64,000 nt of DNA, taken from positions 744,001 to 808,000 of the forward strand of contig JAFREQ010000120.1 in the NCBI GenBank assembly GCA_025331565.1, given 5' to 3'. Every line of letters starts with the position of its first letter. Position 1 is the first letter of the stretch. The notes under the pieces are model-generated. The model was given only the letters and a program-made list of their open reading frames with translations. It was not told the origin of the DNA and searched no databases. Shown piece after piece: positions 1-12,400 of this stretch. The stretch is from Holacanthus passer. Taxonomy: Eukaryota > Chordata > Actinopteri > Pomacanthidae. A program made the translations under genes and the position numbers.

Positions 1-430
1 AGCAGACCGTAGGGGTGCAGCCAGAGCATTCCAGAGTTCAGCCTCAAAGGCTCGATCACCTCGTGTCTTAAGGCGAGTCCGAGGGACAGACAACAAATCT
101 GATGCATTTGACCTGAGAGATCGAGCTGACTGATAAGGATGAAGCAGATCTGAAACATAAACAGGGGCCTGGCCGTGTAGTGCTCTATAAGTAATAATTA
201 GAATTTTAAATCGGATCCTATATGTATGTGTATATGTGTATATATATGACAGGCAGCCAGTGAAGGGATTTTAGTATTGGTGTAATGTCAGAGCGTCTAT
301 TAGATCTGGTTAGTAGTCTCGCTGCAGCATTCTGGATCGCTTGCAGATGATTAAGAGCAGAAGTACTAAGAGAAGAGAAAAGTGCGTTGACAATAGTTCA
401 CTGACAATACAATGAGAAGATGACACTAAT
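1..430. repeat. Interspersed repeat fragment at left edge
   Basis: Phrases about a filled-in pattern (gaattttaaat, then cagccagtgaagg, then gcagcattctggatcgcttgcag) match a very common dispersed fish repeat that I know by pattern but not by name. A small TA/TG tract at 221-249 interrupts it. It is probably cut by the window edge. Confidence 0.5.
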
Positions 431-748
431 GGTCTAGTAGTAGTAATGGTCTCAGTTGGTTGAAATATAACAGATAATGGATCATTTAGTAAGTAAAGAA
501 TGAGAGTAAAGAAAAAACCTACCTCAGTGAACTGAGTGCACTTGAAAGACTTGGGCCTTGACTCTCTCTCTCCCTCTGGACGTCTGTTTTCTTTCTCCCT
601 GGTGTGCTTGTGTTTTGCCTCTTGTGAGTCTGTGTGGTCTGTCCTCTTCCAAGTTTACATGGTGAAAAGAGGCTGTGTGACTCAGGTCTGTTTGGCGGCA
701 CTTGAAGTTCCTCGACATCCTCCTGGATCCATATTCTTATACAGTCTT

Positions 749-978
749 GATTCCAAAAAAGTTGGGACATTGTCTAAAACATAAATAAAACGGAATGCAA
801 TAATTCACTAATCCTTTTTGACATATACTCCATTGAAAACAGTACAAAGACAATATATTTAATATTTGACCTCATCATTTTCATTGATTTTTGTAAAAAT
901 CTGCTTATTCTGAATTTGATGGCAGCGACATGTTTCAAACAAGTTGGGAAAGGAGCAACAAAAGACTGAAAGTTGAGC
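749..978 (+). mobile_element. Tc1/mariner-type transposon, left end fragment (family A)
   Basis: Begins gattccaaaaaagttgggac and continues through caaagacaatatatttaat and gaatttgatggcagc to caacaaaagactg. The same order of motifs occurs at 57983-58180. It is the non-coding left terminal region of a fish Tc1/mariner family; no transposase follows, so this is a truncated copy. Confidence 0.7.
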
Positions 979-1019
979 TGCAGAAGACACTTGTTTGCTT
1001 TTAGGTCATGAATCACAGC

Positions 1020-3763
1020 ATTAAAGACTTTTGCACAGACAGGATTGAAAAGTCCACATAGTCAAGACTTAGTTTGTGTTAAGCTAGATGGTGCTGCAGA
1101 TCAACTGACTTCCTTTATGGTCATTTATTATGTCTATGTTTCATGTGAAGTTAACTTTTAGATTTGCTTATTCGGAGAGAAAAGCCTAAACCTTACAAGT
1201 GCAAGTCATTCCCTCTGTGTTTTATCATTGTGCAGGACGACACCAGTTTCTCATAAGATAGGCCTACTGCAAAAACGAGAAAGTAATAAGTTTAAAGTAG
1301 AAAAGGTCATAGGTTTATCATGATCCATTATGTTGGAGGATAGATTGCTGACAGAAATGTTGCAAGGCTTCTTTCTTAACTGTTAGAAATATTTGTTTGT
1401 TCTTGCACTTTTACATTTTGTCATGGCTTTATCTCTTGATTAACTTCAACACTTCACTGCTCCCACAAATTAGTCTTGTTGTTTTAACTGTCACTTTTGA
1501 TTTCTCCTTCCAGCTTAAAAGCCCCATGACAAATCCGTGCACCACAAATATTTTCTCAAGCCACTGGATTCTGATAAACATGTACATTTGCCAAATAATG
1601 GGAAATCCATGCTTGCTGTGTTTTTGTTCTCTTTGTTTTATGGAGCCCTGCTCAGGATACACCAAGTTAGGTAGCATATACGGAAACCAAATGGTGTGCA
1701 AAAGAATTAACATTCTAATTAAAATCTAATTAGACTTTGATTTGCCAGATAATTATACTCGTGTGTAGCTGTTCTCTGGACTATTCAGATTTGATGAGGT
1801 GTGTTAGTGGTAATTACCTCGCTGATATGGAGTTGTGTGACAGCGCAGTTTTCGCACTGAGGCAAAACAAAAGAAAATAGATTTAGCTCCTTCATATAAT
1901 CCATGTTTTAGCAGAAGCTGTGGACTCAGTAATTGGCTCTTACACTCTATAAGGTGAGAGGACCTTCTGAGAGAAGAGCAAAATAAGAGTTTAAAGCAAT
2001 AAATACATCAAGCAATACAGCAAGAAATACATCCAATTCCTATATGAAGTTTTACAGCTTTAAATGATGAAGAAAACTCAGCTAAATATTAAAATGATAA
2101 AGTTAAATTCAGTATTGTTGTAAGTGGCCCAGTATTTTGTTTTAGTGCAATAGTGGAACATTCACCTGAAAATATAAAATATCTTAATGGTAATATTCTG
2201 ATTATATACATACAAAACTTTGAATTTTAATTTTGATAATGTCTGCAGCTATGGTGCATTTACATTTGTTTTTACATAGCTTCAGCCAGGGTGATGAACT
2301 GAACACTCATCTGGATAGAAACTTGATTATAAACTTTGAATGTCATATTCCTGGTGATCATCTGGAGACCATCTTTGGCTCACATCTGTCTACTGTATTT
2401 TAAGAGTGGTGACGTGCAGGAAGAGGCCAAGTTCGCTGTCAGAGCAGGCAAGCAGACCAAAGTGTGGACTCCAGTCTGGTGAATTTAATGACTTTAGACT
2501 TGACAAAATTAAAAAAGACTCGCAGCCTGACTCTGACTTTAAAAATAATGAGTTGTGACTTCACTTGGACTTTTACCTTTTGACTTTGAATGTTTAAAAT
2601 GATGTTGGAAAACTAAGCCTTCATTTTTCTGATATACTTGAAGTCAGTCTGATGACAACCAATCATGAAGGAGAGGTCTTTGGCAGAGCAGATGAGAATA
2701 TAAAGATTCTGCAACATGCAAACATTTGGCTGAAAGATTACAACTGCTTGTCATTGTATCACCAGAATAACACACCATGGCACACCTGATCAGTTTGCTT
2801 TTATATCAAATTTTAGGACACTCGTTTGGAACCAATGCAAACTGTAAAATGTGTGTATTATTTGTGTAAATCTACTAGTTGTTACTCTCTTTAAAAGCCA
2901 AGACTTGAGACTTGCTTGTGGCATGCGTGACCATGTTCTCAACCAAAGTACCTGGAACTTGATGTGGGGTGGGGTGGGTTTTTTTAGTTGTTATTTTTGT
3001 GTGTGAATGAAAAACGATGATCATTGTTGACCCATCTGTGTAAACTTACAGATATGAATATGAACTACAAACCTTTATTTTGCTGCTAGATTTACATGGA
3101 TTCAGTGCTGCTGGCAGCTGTTGTATCGCCATCTTATTCGCTATGTATGGTTAGACAGTGACATACGTTGTAAAACCAGAAAACAAATACGGCTACATGA
3201 ATTACAGAAATTGCATTAAATATATAAAACCCTTTAACTCCACCTTTATTGAGAACATGTGTTGCAGCACATACAGGTAAACCAGGTAGAGCTCAACAAC
3301 AGCTGTGCTGATTTCACTTTGAGTGTCTGTCAGTCTTTGACCTAATTCCATAGCCTGAAGTCACATCCTCTACCTGCCACACACGCCTTGTTCAAACAAC
3401 ACGCACGAGTGATGAGATAAGACCAAACCTGGAATTCCCTGTATGTCCTGGAAAATGCCACTGGAAGAAAGGTATCATTAAGCGTTTATTGTAACCTGAG
3501 GTGGTGGTAGTCACATACGCAGGAGTTACGAAACGTAATGACTCATCTAGAGTCAATAGATACAACTGTGAGAACATTTGCATCATCTGTCTTGCTATTC
3601 CCTTGAAGACTTTTGGTTTTAGAATCGCCACATGTTCATATTGCATTCGGTTAAATGGTGCTGTGGAGCTCGGTGGGTGGAGGATGGCAGCAATAAGATG
3701 AGGAAGGCTTCAGTTTTATGCATACAGCTCCGTGGTACACTGCCAGGTTTAGAGGTTCGGCTC
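1020..3763. other. Upstream intergenic DNA, no gene seen
   Basis: AT-rich sequence. The open frames here (for example 1397-1729) have no recognisable domains and overlap frames on the other strand. I see nothing supportable apart from short A/T tracts. Confidence 0.5.
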
Positions 3764-3835
3764 CCTGTGTAGCTCAATGAGTAGAGAAATGCACTAAGTC
3801 TGCCAGGTTTGGGGATTTAAATCACACAATGAGAC
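3764..3835 (+). repeat. tRNA-like SINE fragment
   Basis: tgtagctcaatgagtagag resembles a pol III A box, and about 35 bases on, a degenerate GGTTTGGGGATTTAAATC resembles a B box with a run-down T arm. The stems do not pair well enough for a tRNA gene, so a tRNA-derived SINE remnant is more likely. Confidence 0.4.
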
Positions 3836-3849
3836 ATCCATGCTGAAGA

Positions 3850-5829
3850 TGGAGGCAGTTTCCATAGTGTGCCTGGAATAAAAAGGCAAATTTAATTGAG
3901 TGTTAAGCAGAAAATTCCCTGTTGCTCTTATGCTTTTGCATATATATCTGATGTTTGGTGCTTTCAATTAGTTATTTTGTGTCACCTTGGCAAAAACATG
4001 ACTTTCTAATCAGATATGTAAATGTACATATAAACAATTTCATTGTGTTTTATTGGGGCCTGTTTCTGTTGTATAAGCCAAAGTTATTCTTGGCAACATA
4101 TGACGGTTGTCATCCTCTTTGCACGCGTGAGTTAATAAAACGGGAAAAAGAGGAAATGAAATAACACAAACTGGATTAGAAAAGAAACACAAAGAGGCTA
4201 ACAATAACACATCACACCCTCCAAAGACATGATGAGGACTTCTTTAATGCTAATGTTAATCTTTCCTGAAACATCTCTGAGTTTGCAGACCTCACATCTG
4301 CAGCCTCTTCCTGTTCTCAGTTTGCCAACAGACTTTTCTGTTTCCGTCAGAGTGATTGCTCTCCCTGCATTGGGATGAAGAGTTTTGGATGCCTGCTTTG
4401 TTTGCCACGTGTGTTCATACTGTTTCGAATGAAGTGTGTCAAGCCAAGCTGATATCAGCGGTTCAATGAGAGGCTCTCAAACGTCAAGAGAATGTTTGGG
4501 GAAATTGTGAAATTATGAGAAAAGGAGAAGATACATATTCTCATGCCTATGCAGCTTGTGTGGTTCTTCCAAAATGCAATCAGTCATAAGAGCTTGAAAA
4601 AAAATGGAAATGGAAATCATATTTAAATATCAAAGGTTCAGTGTTTGTGTTGGTTTGCAGGCCAAAAGTTAACAAGAACCTTGTGGTTTTAAGTGCAACT
4701 CAAATGCAATTGTTGGAGCACGCACAGGAGCAAACTTGGGAAACCCCTCCAGTGGTAGTGCCTTGCTCTTGAACTATGCAAAACCCTTTTAAATCTGTAA
4801 TATCTGACCTCATCTCTGACCTGTGTAAGTATTGTTAACGTGACATTATTTAGTAGCCATGTAGAAAAGATGATACAGATGTTGGGTGTGTGCACTTGGA
4901 CCTCCAGCTCTGCAGAAGTCCACCAGCTGGGATCACTTCAAGCATGCGCACTGGGTCGGGACACTGATGAGGCCTTTAAGTGCTGTCGGAAGGACTGTTT
5001 TGAAACCTGGTCAAACATAAGGAGCCAAACAGTTTGTGAACGCCGTGTGGGTCTACTTTGGCGAGATGTTTAGGGACGTGAGGGACTGATTCAAGCAGAG
5101 AACATATATAAGTGACGGCCTTGGCTTGGTTAAGGGATTGGAGGCAGTGAGATGGCCAGATGGGTTGCTGGATATGGTGGCGCACCCTGTGTGACCCTTC
5201 TAATGACAATTGGTCCCTTTGAGGATTGGCTGAGATGCACATTAGACCGTCTAGATAATTAAAATTAAGGCCGCAAATAAGTCTGTTTTCATACTTCTTA
5301 AAGACAGTTACTTGAGTATGTTCATTTTGTGCATCTTATATATAAATATATTCTACTTTTAGTACACTACATTGATCAGATGTCAGTTAGGACTTAAAAA
5401 TATGACTTGGTAAAACATACAGTTTGAATTACCTTGAAATATATAAAAGCAGTAGGTCTAGTCCTGACAAACAAAATGCTTTAAACATTAGTGCATCAGT
5501 AGATTGTCACTGTGAAAAGGGCTGTTCTTCACAATGAGTAGTGTTTTAATGCTGATACTTTTACATTTTATAGAGCTTTTTACATTAGTTTTTTGTTTGT
5601 TTGGAGTCCCTGCACTTAAGTGTTTCTGCTCTTACTCTGCCAAACTACCATTGTAACTTTTTCACCACCTTATAAAACATTGGTGGTGATGTTTAATAAA
5701 ACAAATCCTCTTAATTCTACTGTTAAATACAGCAGCATATGTGTTAACGCATTTGTAACACAAAACATAACCCATCAAAGTCTTTTAACTCATATTAAAA
5801 TGATTTTATAATCGTAAACAACTAGGGTA
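3850..5829. other. Upstream intergenic DNA, no gene seen
   Basis: No ORF here has recognisable similarity. Short repeat-like text at 5300-5390 (acttgagtatg, then ttctacttttagtacactac) resembles a dispersed fish repeat built on a TACTTGAGTA pattern. Otherwise I see nothing. Confidence 0.4.
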
Positions 5830-6240
5830 AAAAAAAAGTCAGGCCTGCAGCTGCGAAGTCCGAGCTTCGGAGGAGCACTTGAAGGCGTCCTAACTTTTCC
5901 TGCACTGTGTACTTTAGGCTGGGTGAAGTTTACTGTTAGCTGTGATTTAGACTATCTTCTAAACACAGTGAGCGGAGGAGCCCGGTTGGATTTTATAGAG
6001 GATGTGAGTAAGGAGTGAGTCAATGAGATGAAGAAACTGGGAAGCTGAAGACGTCGGCGGGTGGTTTCCTTTATGTCGCAGGTCGGACCAGTTAACTGTG
6101 TTGTTTTGGAGGAACTTTGACATGTAGCTGCTGCTCTCTGCAGGATGAGCACATCCTCCTCGGCTGCCTGAAACTTAGTCGCTATCGTTCGTCCGACGGG
6201 AGATTTAAGCCTTCACGTTTGAGTTGTTTTGGCGGTGAAA
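5830..6240 (+). promoter_or_regulatory. antxr2: Putative antxr2 proximal promoter and 5' leader
   Basis: The 400 bases before the start codon change from AT-rich to GC- and CpG-rich, and CpG density stays high through exon 1 (to about 6410), like a CpG-island promoter. A weak TATA-like ttttatag lies at 5991-5998; no transcription start can be fixed from sequence. Three short upstream ORFs lie at 6073-6120, 6122-6127 and 6145-6171. Extent and strand are inferred from the gene. Confidence 0.5.
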
Positions 6241-6413
6241 ATGTTGGAGAAGTTGTCAGGTTACTTCACGACGGAGGGGGAACTTTTTCGCGGGAGGAGT
6301 CGCTGGGCTTCGGCCGGGATCGCGGTGCTCCTCCTGGGCTTGCTAGCTTCGTCTTGCTGGGCAGAGGAAGCCTCCTGTCACGGAGCCTACGACCTCTACT
6401 TTGTTTTGGACAA
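6241..6413 (+). CDS. antxr2: antxr2 exon 1: start codon, signal peptide, first MIDAS aspartate
   Basis: Residues 1-57 plus two bases of codon 58. The ATG at 6241 has A at -3 (gtgaaaATG) and is the only in-frame ATG before the signal peptide. An unusually long polar leader of about 24 residues precedes the hydrophobic core AGIAVLLLGLLASSCWA; cleavage is likely after A41. C46 starts the mature domain, and YFVLD ends the exon at D57, the first MIDAS residue. The donor is gtaagt at 6414. An upstream in-frame extension would need a TTG start and is not supported. Confidence 0.93.
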
Positions 6414-9400
6414 GTAAGTGAGAAAGAAAAGTGTGTCAGCGTTTGCTTATTGAAGCTCATTATGTTGCTGTGGACTGTGCACATTTTTAACTGTGGTTTT
6501 TCTCCTGAACTTCTTGGGCGCGTGGTCGCAGGTGTGACACTGTTTTCTGTGACCTGGATAATTTTGGCCCCCTGCCTGCGCATGTTTCTGCTTAGTGATA
6601 GCTGCCATCAAAAACAGTGACGCCGTTGTATTAAGTTGGAAAACAAACGTGACCATAAGTATGTGGACACTTCTTTCCACACATTTTTAATAAAAGGAGG
6701 TCTGAGTGCTACAGCGTATTAGACCATGATGGCAATGGTTTCCTGCTTCTGCGTGACACTGGTGCACAAAGCCAGAGAAAGAAATGGGTTTCACAGTTTG
6801 GTGGGGAACTTAAGTTGACCTCATCCAACACCTTTGGGATGAACCTGAATGTGAGCCAGATCACCCAGCATCAGTGTTGGACCTCACTGATGCTCTGGAG
6901 GCTGCAGCCGGGTTATAACATCTGCTGTCAAGCCTGAAACCAGAAGAGTGGAGGCTGTTATTGCAGCAGATTAATGTCTGTGGTATGACATGTTCAATCA
7001 TCGCGTATTGTATATTATATATAGCTGTAATAGTAGGAACATAGTATGTATCATATGGAGGCCTTCTACCCATCTGCCCTTTCTTCTATAGTTGACCCTC
7101 TTGTATCCCAGTTCTCAGTGTAACATGTTGGACACGTTGGATGGGGTTAAGACTGGGTTCCTCTTCCTCATTAGCTGTCACAGAGGTGCAAGGCAGCTGC
7201 TAGCTCCACCTTGCTTCATCAACATACTGTGGTTGTACTGGGCAGGTTGCAGCAGTGAATGTTTCACTGAAAAGACCAAACCACTGAGTGCCTATGTTTA
7301 ACTCATCTTCTACAAGATACTGTACACTTTACTATGGGCAGGTTTCAAGGTTTTGTTTGATTTATGATCGTATTTGCAAAATTGTACACAATTTGCAACA
7401 CATAGAGGACAGATGCAACACAGTAAGGGATATGCATATACAAACTGCAATACATTAAAAAAAACAATAAACTGCATGAAGCACAGCAGGAGTCAACTTA
7501 TTTTCATATTTCTGAATAAAAAGGCAACCACTAGTTTCACTTCATTAATTTTAGTATGCAAAGCAAATGTGCCAAAGTGAAGTTACCATTGTAATTCAGT
7601 GCAGAACTTTCCTTTCAGATCTATCTGCAGCTAGAGCAACTTTAGCTAAATAAAAACAGACCTGATATTTATGACAATGCATTCCCAAACTGAACTCTCT
7701 GAAGATTTCTGATGACTAGTCTAAAACAGTGCCAATTAAGGAAAAAGCACATTCAAATGTTTGGTAACATTGCAAAATGCTTTTGTTAGTCAGCAGTATT
7801 GTCAAATTTATGTGTGTGCAGACTACAACATAAAAAACACCTGTATAGTCCCTCAAAGTGAGAAAAGGGTGTGCATGTTCAGGCCTCACTTGGAAATTTC
7901 TAACTTTCTGAACCGTCAGGATGAACCTGGATGCATCAGGTCCGCACTCAGTCTCAGATCTGATAGATAACTGAGGTCTGTCCCTGACTGGCTGGAGTCG
8001 GTTGATGTTTAGTGGTTACACTGGCGGAAGAGACTGCTCTAACAAACCTCAAGGAGCCACAGAAGTCTAACCATGACCACACTTCCCTGACACTAACCAA
8101 GTAGTTTTATCCACCAAAGGTTAACCAAACCTTAACCATGTTGTCTTTAAGGAGCATATCACATGGTGTCATAAGTTTGGTGTTTAGCTTGTTTCCCTTA
8201 CATGCACCATGCTGCCAATGTGGGGGAGGGACCATGAAAAAGGAAGAATGGGACTTTGACATCTCTTCCTCTCTTAAAAATACAACGAAAATGCTGACTT
8301 CTTTAAAATACTTTCAACCATGTTTCTGTGAAGGTTACATTATTTCATGGAAATAAAGCAAAAAGCAGGAATCTGACCACAGTATCACGTATCACCTTAA
8401 CACATCTAGCAAAACAAAACAAACTAGCAAGAGTGCACCACTTCCTGTGTCTTTAATGCACTCATTGTGCTGCCTCAGACATCAAACATACATGTGCTGC
8501 ACAGCCAGATTCAGTCAGTTCAGCAAAACTTTGCAACATTGCAGTAGCGTCATGCAAAAAGGCCTCCAATATATTATGGAGAGTTTACAGCTTTGACAGC
8601 AACTGTTTTTAATCCTGTCCTCCCCCGGCTTGGAAAGGTGCCATTGCTCAGGGCCATTGAGTTAGAAGACTGCTCCCCTGACCCATTTTCAAACTGCCCC
8701 ACCCTCATCTAAATTGCGAAATTACAGGATGATGACAGAGATTATTGGCACCAAGTGCACAGACCTTAGTTTGCTTTGCATTGTTGTTTGCATTGTTGGC
8801 TGTCTGTTTGATTTACATATGAGCATTTATATTTGTGAAACATGAAAGTTTAGTCTGCAGTGATTGCTGCATGTCAAATAGTTGCATGTCTCTTTGCAGG
8901 AAGTTTACTTTGTCCCTGCAGATAAAATGCTCCTCTGTTGGATTTCCTGATTGTACTGACAAGACTAAGGTCCTAATGTCAGCAGTTGATGCTGCAACAA
9001 TTGTTGCAGCAGTCATCTGCAATGTTTGTGTACAAGAAAATGTCCATTTTGATGTTGCAACACCAAGTGATGATGTTTTTCTCTGGGGCCACTTCATGGA
9101 AGCTTTTCTGTTTGACCTCTTAAACACTCAGTCAGCTCTTTCCAAGGAAACATCCTGTGCTGTGATGCTTTTAATGTTACTTTTTAATGTTGTAAGCCTT
9201 TTTATTCAGGGAATTTTCAGTGAGAGCTGAGCTCCACTTTTCAGGAACGTCATGATCACACTCACACAGTGGCACACATTCACACCTGGAAGCTGACCAG
9301 TACTATCCCAGCCTGATGTGCTGCTAACTGAGCTGCAGTTGGGATCTAAAGGGCTTTGCTGAAGTGCACTTCAGTGCTGCTAATGTTCATACCAGATTCA

Positions 9401-12400
9401 TCCTGCTGGTCCAGGGATCTAACTGAGGACCATCTGGTCATAATGAAATCTTTCATCTTGGAATATGTCATTTAATTTCACAATAACAATATGCGTTTTC
9501 TGGAAATTCAATTGAGAAACTTGCATAGATCAAATAATCACATGGAATTCAGCACTAGGTGATGTTGACAAAGCCAGATATTGTTATATTTCAAAACAAA
9601 TACCTGAATATCAATGTACAATGTGACAATAAAATGAGGGGACCACTATTGATGACTGAGGAAGCACTTTCAAAATAATATTTGTTATTGTGATAGGATG
9701 AACAAACACTCATTTAACTGAGCTAGAGCACTCAAATATGCTTTGAAAACTTTATCAAAGAGTCACTTAAGACTGAGCTCATTGTTTTGAGCTAGTGTAA
9801 TAAAGTGATTATCATCATTTAAACCTGGTTTCAGTCAATGTTGAAAGTAGATATCTTGAAATTCTGCGATGATATTCAATCTTTTAGTACTCTACTGTGT
9901 ATAAGTTACATTGTATTATTGGCCCTCTCTAGCTGCTGGTACATTTGTAATCAACAGGTTAACATGGGGATACTTGGCATGAGCAGTGGTAGCTACCATT
10001 GCACAACAGAGTGAGATTTTTCAGATGAGTTGAACAGCCAGAACACCTCGAACGCCTCTGCTGATCAACATTATACAGATGTGTTCTGGAGCAGTAAAAT
10101 TTAACTACCGTACTAACACTCCACCACATTTAACCACTGCTAATTACCCGCTGATGCTCCAGTATTTTCAGAGTGCAGTGGAACTTTCCTTTACCCTCAC
10201 AGTTGTGTCTTCCCTCCGCTGTGTGACCTTGTCTTTGGGCAGCAAGGAGGAGAGAGGTGGCATGAAAGATGAGCCTCCTAATGGTCAAACTCTTCTGTTT
10301 TATGTTCTGCGCACATACATTGAATTGTAATTATTGGTTTAATTACCTCTTTGTCGTTACATCAAGGGCACATTTTACACACTGTGTTCATTGTGGTCAG
10401 ATTGACTTATCGAGGGGTGAGAAGGGCCAAGGGCTACAGGTTGACACCCACCTAACATTGGTTTGTCCTTGGTCACAGCAAGAAATTTATGCATCATTTT
10501 CAACAATTACCATGTCTTAATTAGTTTTAATGAGACAAAAGACAGTGGTGGAAGAAGTCCAGAGTGCCTTTACTCAAATACAGATGGCAATACCTGCTCT
10601 TTCCAGTTTCATCCTAGCTGGAGGAATTAATTACTAATGAATCCAATCTATTGGAATCATGTTCAGTGGATTCTTTATTGGAATTTAGTGTTGGAAAGTC
10701 CATTATTAGTGTTAGTACATTAGTAGTGGACATACATAAATCTGATGTCTTGCTGTTTGTGTCATTTTTATGTCAGACATTTCCTGTTCATCTTTTGTTG
10801 ACTGCTTTTCCTGCCAATGGCTCCACTTGCACGCTTGGCCATCTTTCTTTTAACTGATGCTCTTTTTCATTAGAGGAGATTTTTCCTTGTCTTCTTAAGA
10901 GCTCGGCTGGATTTAGAACTAATGTTGGCCTGTAAGCCCTTTAAGAGCTTGCATGTGTTACTGAACTTGATAAATGAACTTGAAATGAGTTCCCTCCACC
11001 TCTGTCTAATGACTTGTTGTTCATTAGATCTGGTTACTTTGGTGATTTCTCTACTTCTAAATCTACCAGAGAACTAGATTTGTAGAGAGCCAGAGCTCCT
11101 GTGAACATTTGAGGGCTCTAACAGCTGAAGTGGCTGCTATAGAACACAGACTTATCAGCACAATTATCCAGCATGTGGCTGGTGTTAATGTCCAACTGTG
11201 GTTGTGGTACAAAGCACAAATACTGTACAGTATTTTACTCCCCAGCACACAATCTGCTGCCACTTACGAGCTGCAAACTGACTGTTGTTTTCTCGTTTCA
11301 GGTCTGGAAGTGTCTCTGCTGACTGGTTCGAGATTTACTCGTTTGTGAAGAATCTTACAGACAGATTTGTCAGGTCAGTGCACAATCGACAGAGTCAATA
11401 TCCTACATTTTCTTTGGAAACCGAAAAAAGGTTTCAGGGTTTTATAATGCTCATATGTTGAAATGAGAAAGAACATGAAGTAAAATTAAGCTCCCCAGAC
11501 TTAGACCTGCAGATACTGCTTGGAGCGAGATCAAGCAATGATTTAAAAATGATGGCAACGTGGAGCAATATCAAAATGCAAATAATGAAGCAATGAAAGC
11601 AGTAAATATAAGAAGAATGTTCTTCCAGAAAAGATATTCACCATTTCTTAAAAAGTGTGATCTACACGGACAGGACTGGTTGAGGGAAATGGTACAACCG
11701 TTTGACAAAATACCTTTATTTTACATTTGTTTAACATCATCATATATCATTTTATTAGATAAATGTCTAAAATGAAAGATCCTATGATGTTAGCTGCAGC
11801 CTGTTGCACAGATTTAAAGCACTTCCCACCTGTTTTACAAACTATCAAAACTGCAAAATCAATGACATTCCTTTTGCACATAATTCATTAAAAAGACGAC
11901 ACCAGAGAAACCGGCTTGAAACGTTCAGCTTGCATAACGTTTGAGTCAAACGGCGCCTGCCAGCACAGTACAGACGGTAGCGACCCAGCCAGAATGAAGT
12001 GGTTGGTTGAAGAAAATAGCAAAGGCACCAGGTGGGAGTGGGTGGCAGAGAGGAGCAGTCTTCTGGGCTGTGAGAATGGCCATTTGCACCGGGGGGGTCC
12101 GGCTCCACACTTATCCCCTTCTTCCACCACAGAACGGCTGACAGGCAGACAATGTACAGTAAAGCAAAAGAACACTGGAAGGCGACGAGGACAATCTGCT
12201 AAACAATGCTCGCTCACCAAGAGCTCTTCTGTTCCGCCATGTGGAGCAAACTGGACTACTTCATCAGTCCCCCCCCCATCCCTCTAAAGAAAAAAATCCC
12301 ACCACCACCCTCTGATATGTCCTTGGCATCGCTGCTGCTTTATCTGTAGTCTTTCTTAGAAACAGAAAATATCTCAACACTGCTCAAGAAGTAACATATA

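Larger units (their letters stand above)
6414..11301 (+). other. antxr2: antxr2 intron 1 (4888 bp)
   Basis: gtaagt to tttcag. Holds a Tc1/mariner remnant (6650-6995), a 22-bp palindrome (8990-9011) and two dispersed fish repeats (9250-9440 and 10540-10605). Overlapping ORFs on both strands around 8813-9230 have no recognisable domain. Confidence 0.85.

Noticed and set aside
3764..3835. A functional tRNA gene
   Set aside because: The A box is fair but the B box and stems are degraded.
6229..6240. In-frame extension of antxr2 upstream of the ATG
   Set aside because: It would need a TTG start; ATG 6241 has a fair context.
6117..6620. 167-codon open frame across the first exon
   Set aside because: It is a shifted frame of the 5' leader and exon 1 that runs into intron 1; the antxr2 frame is supported by homology and splicing.
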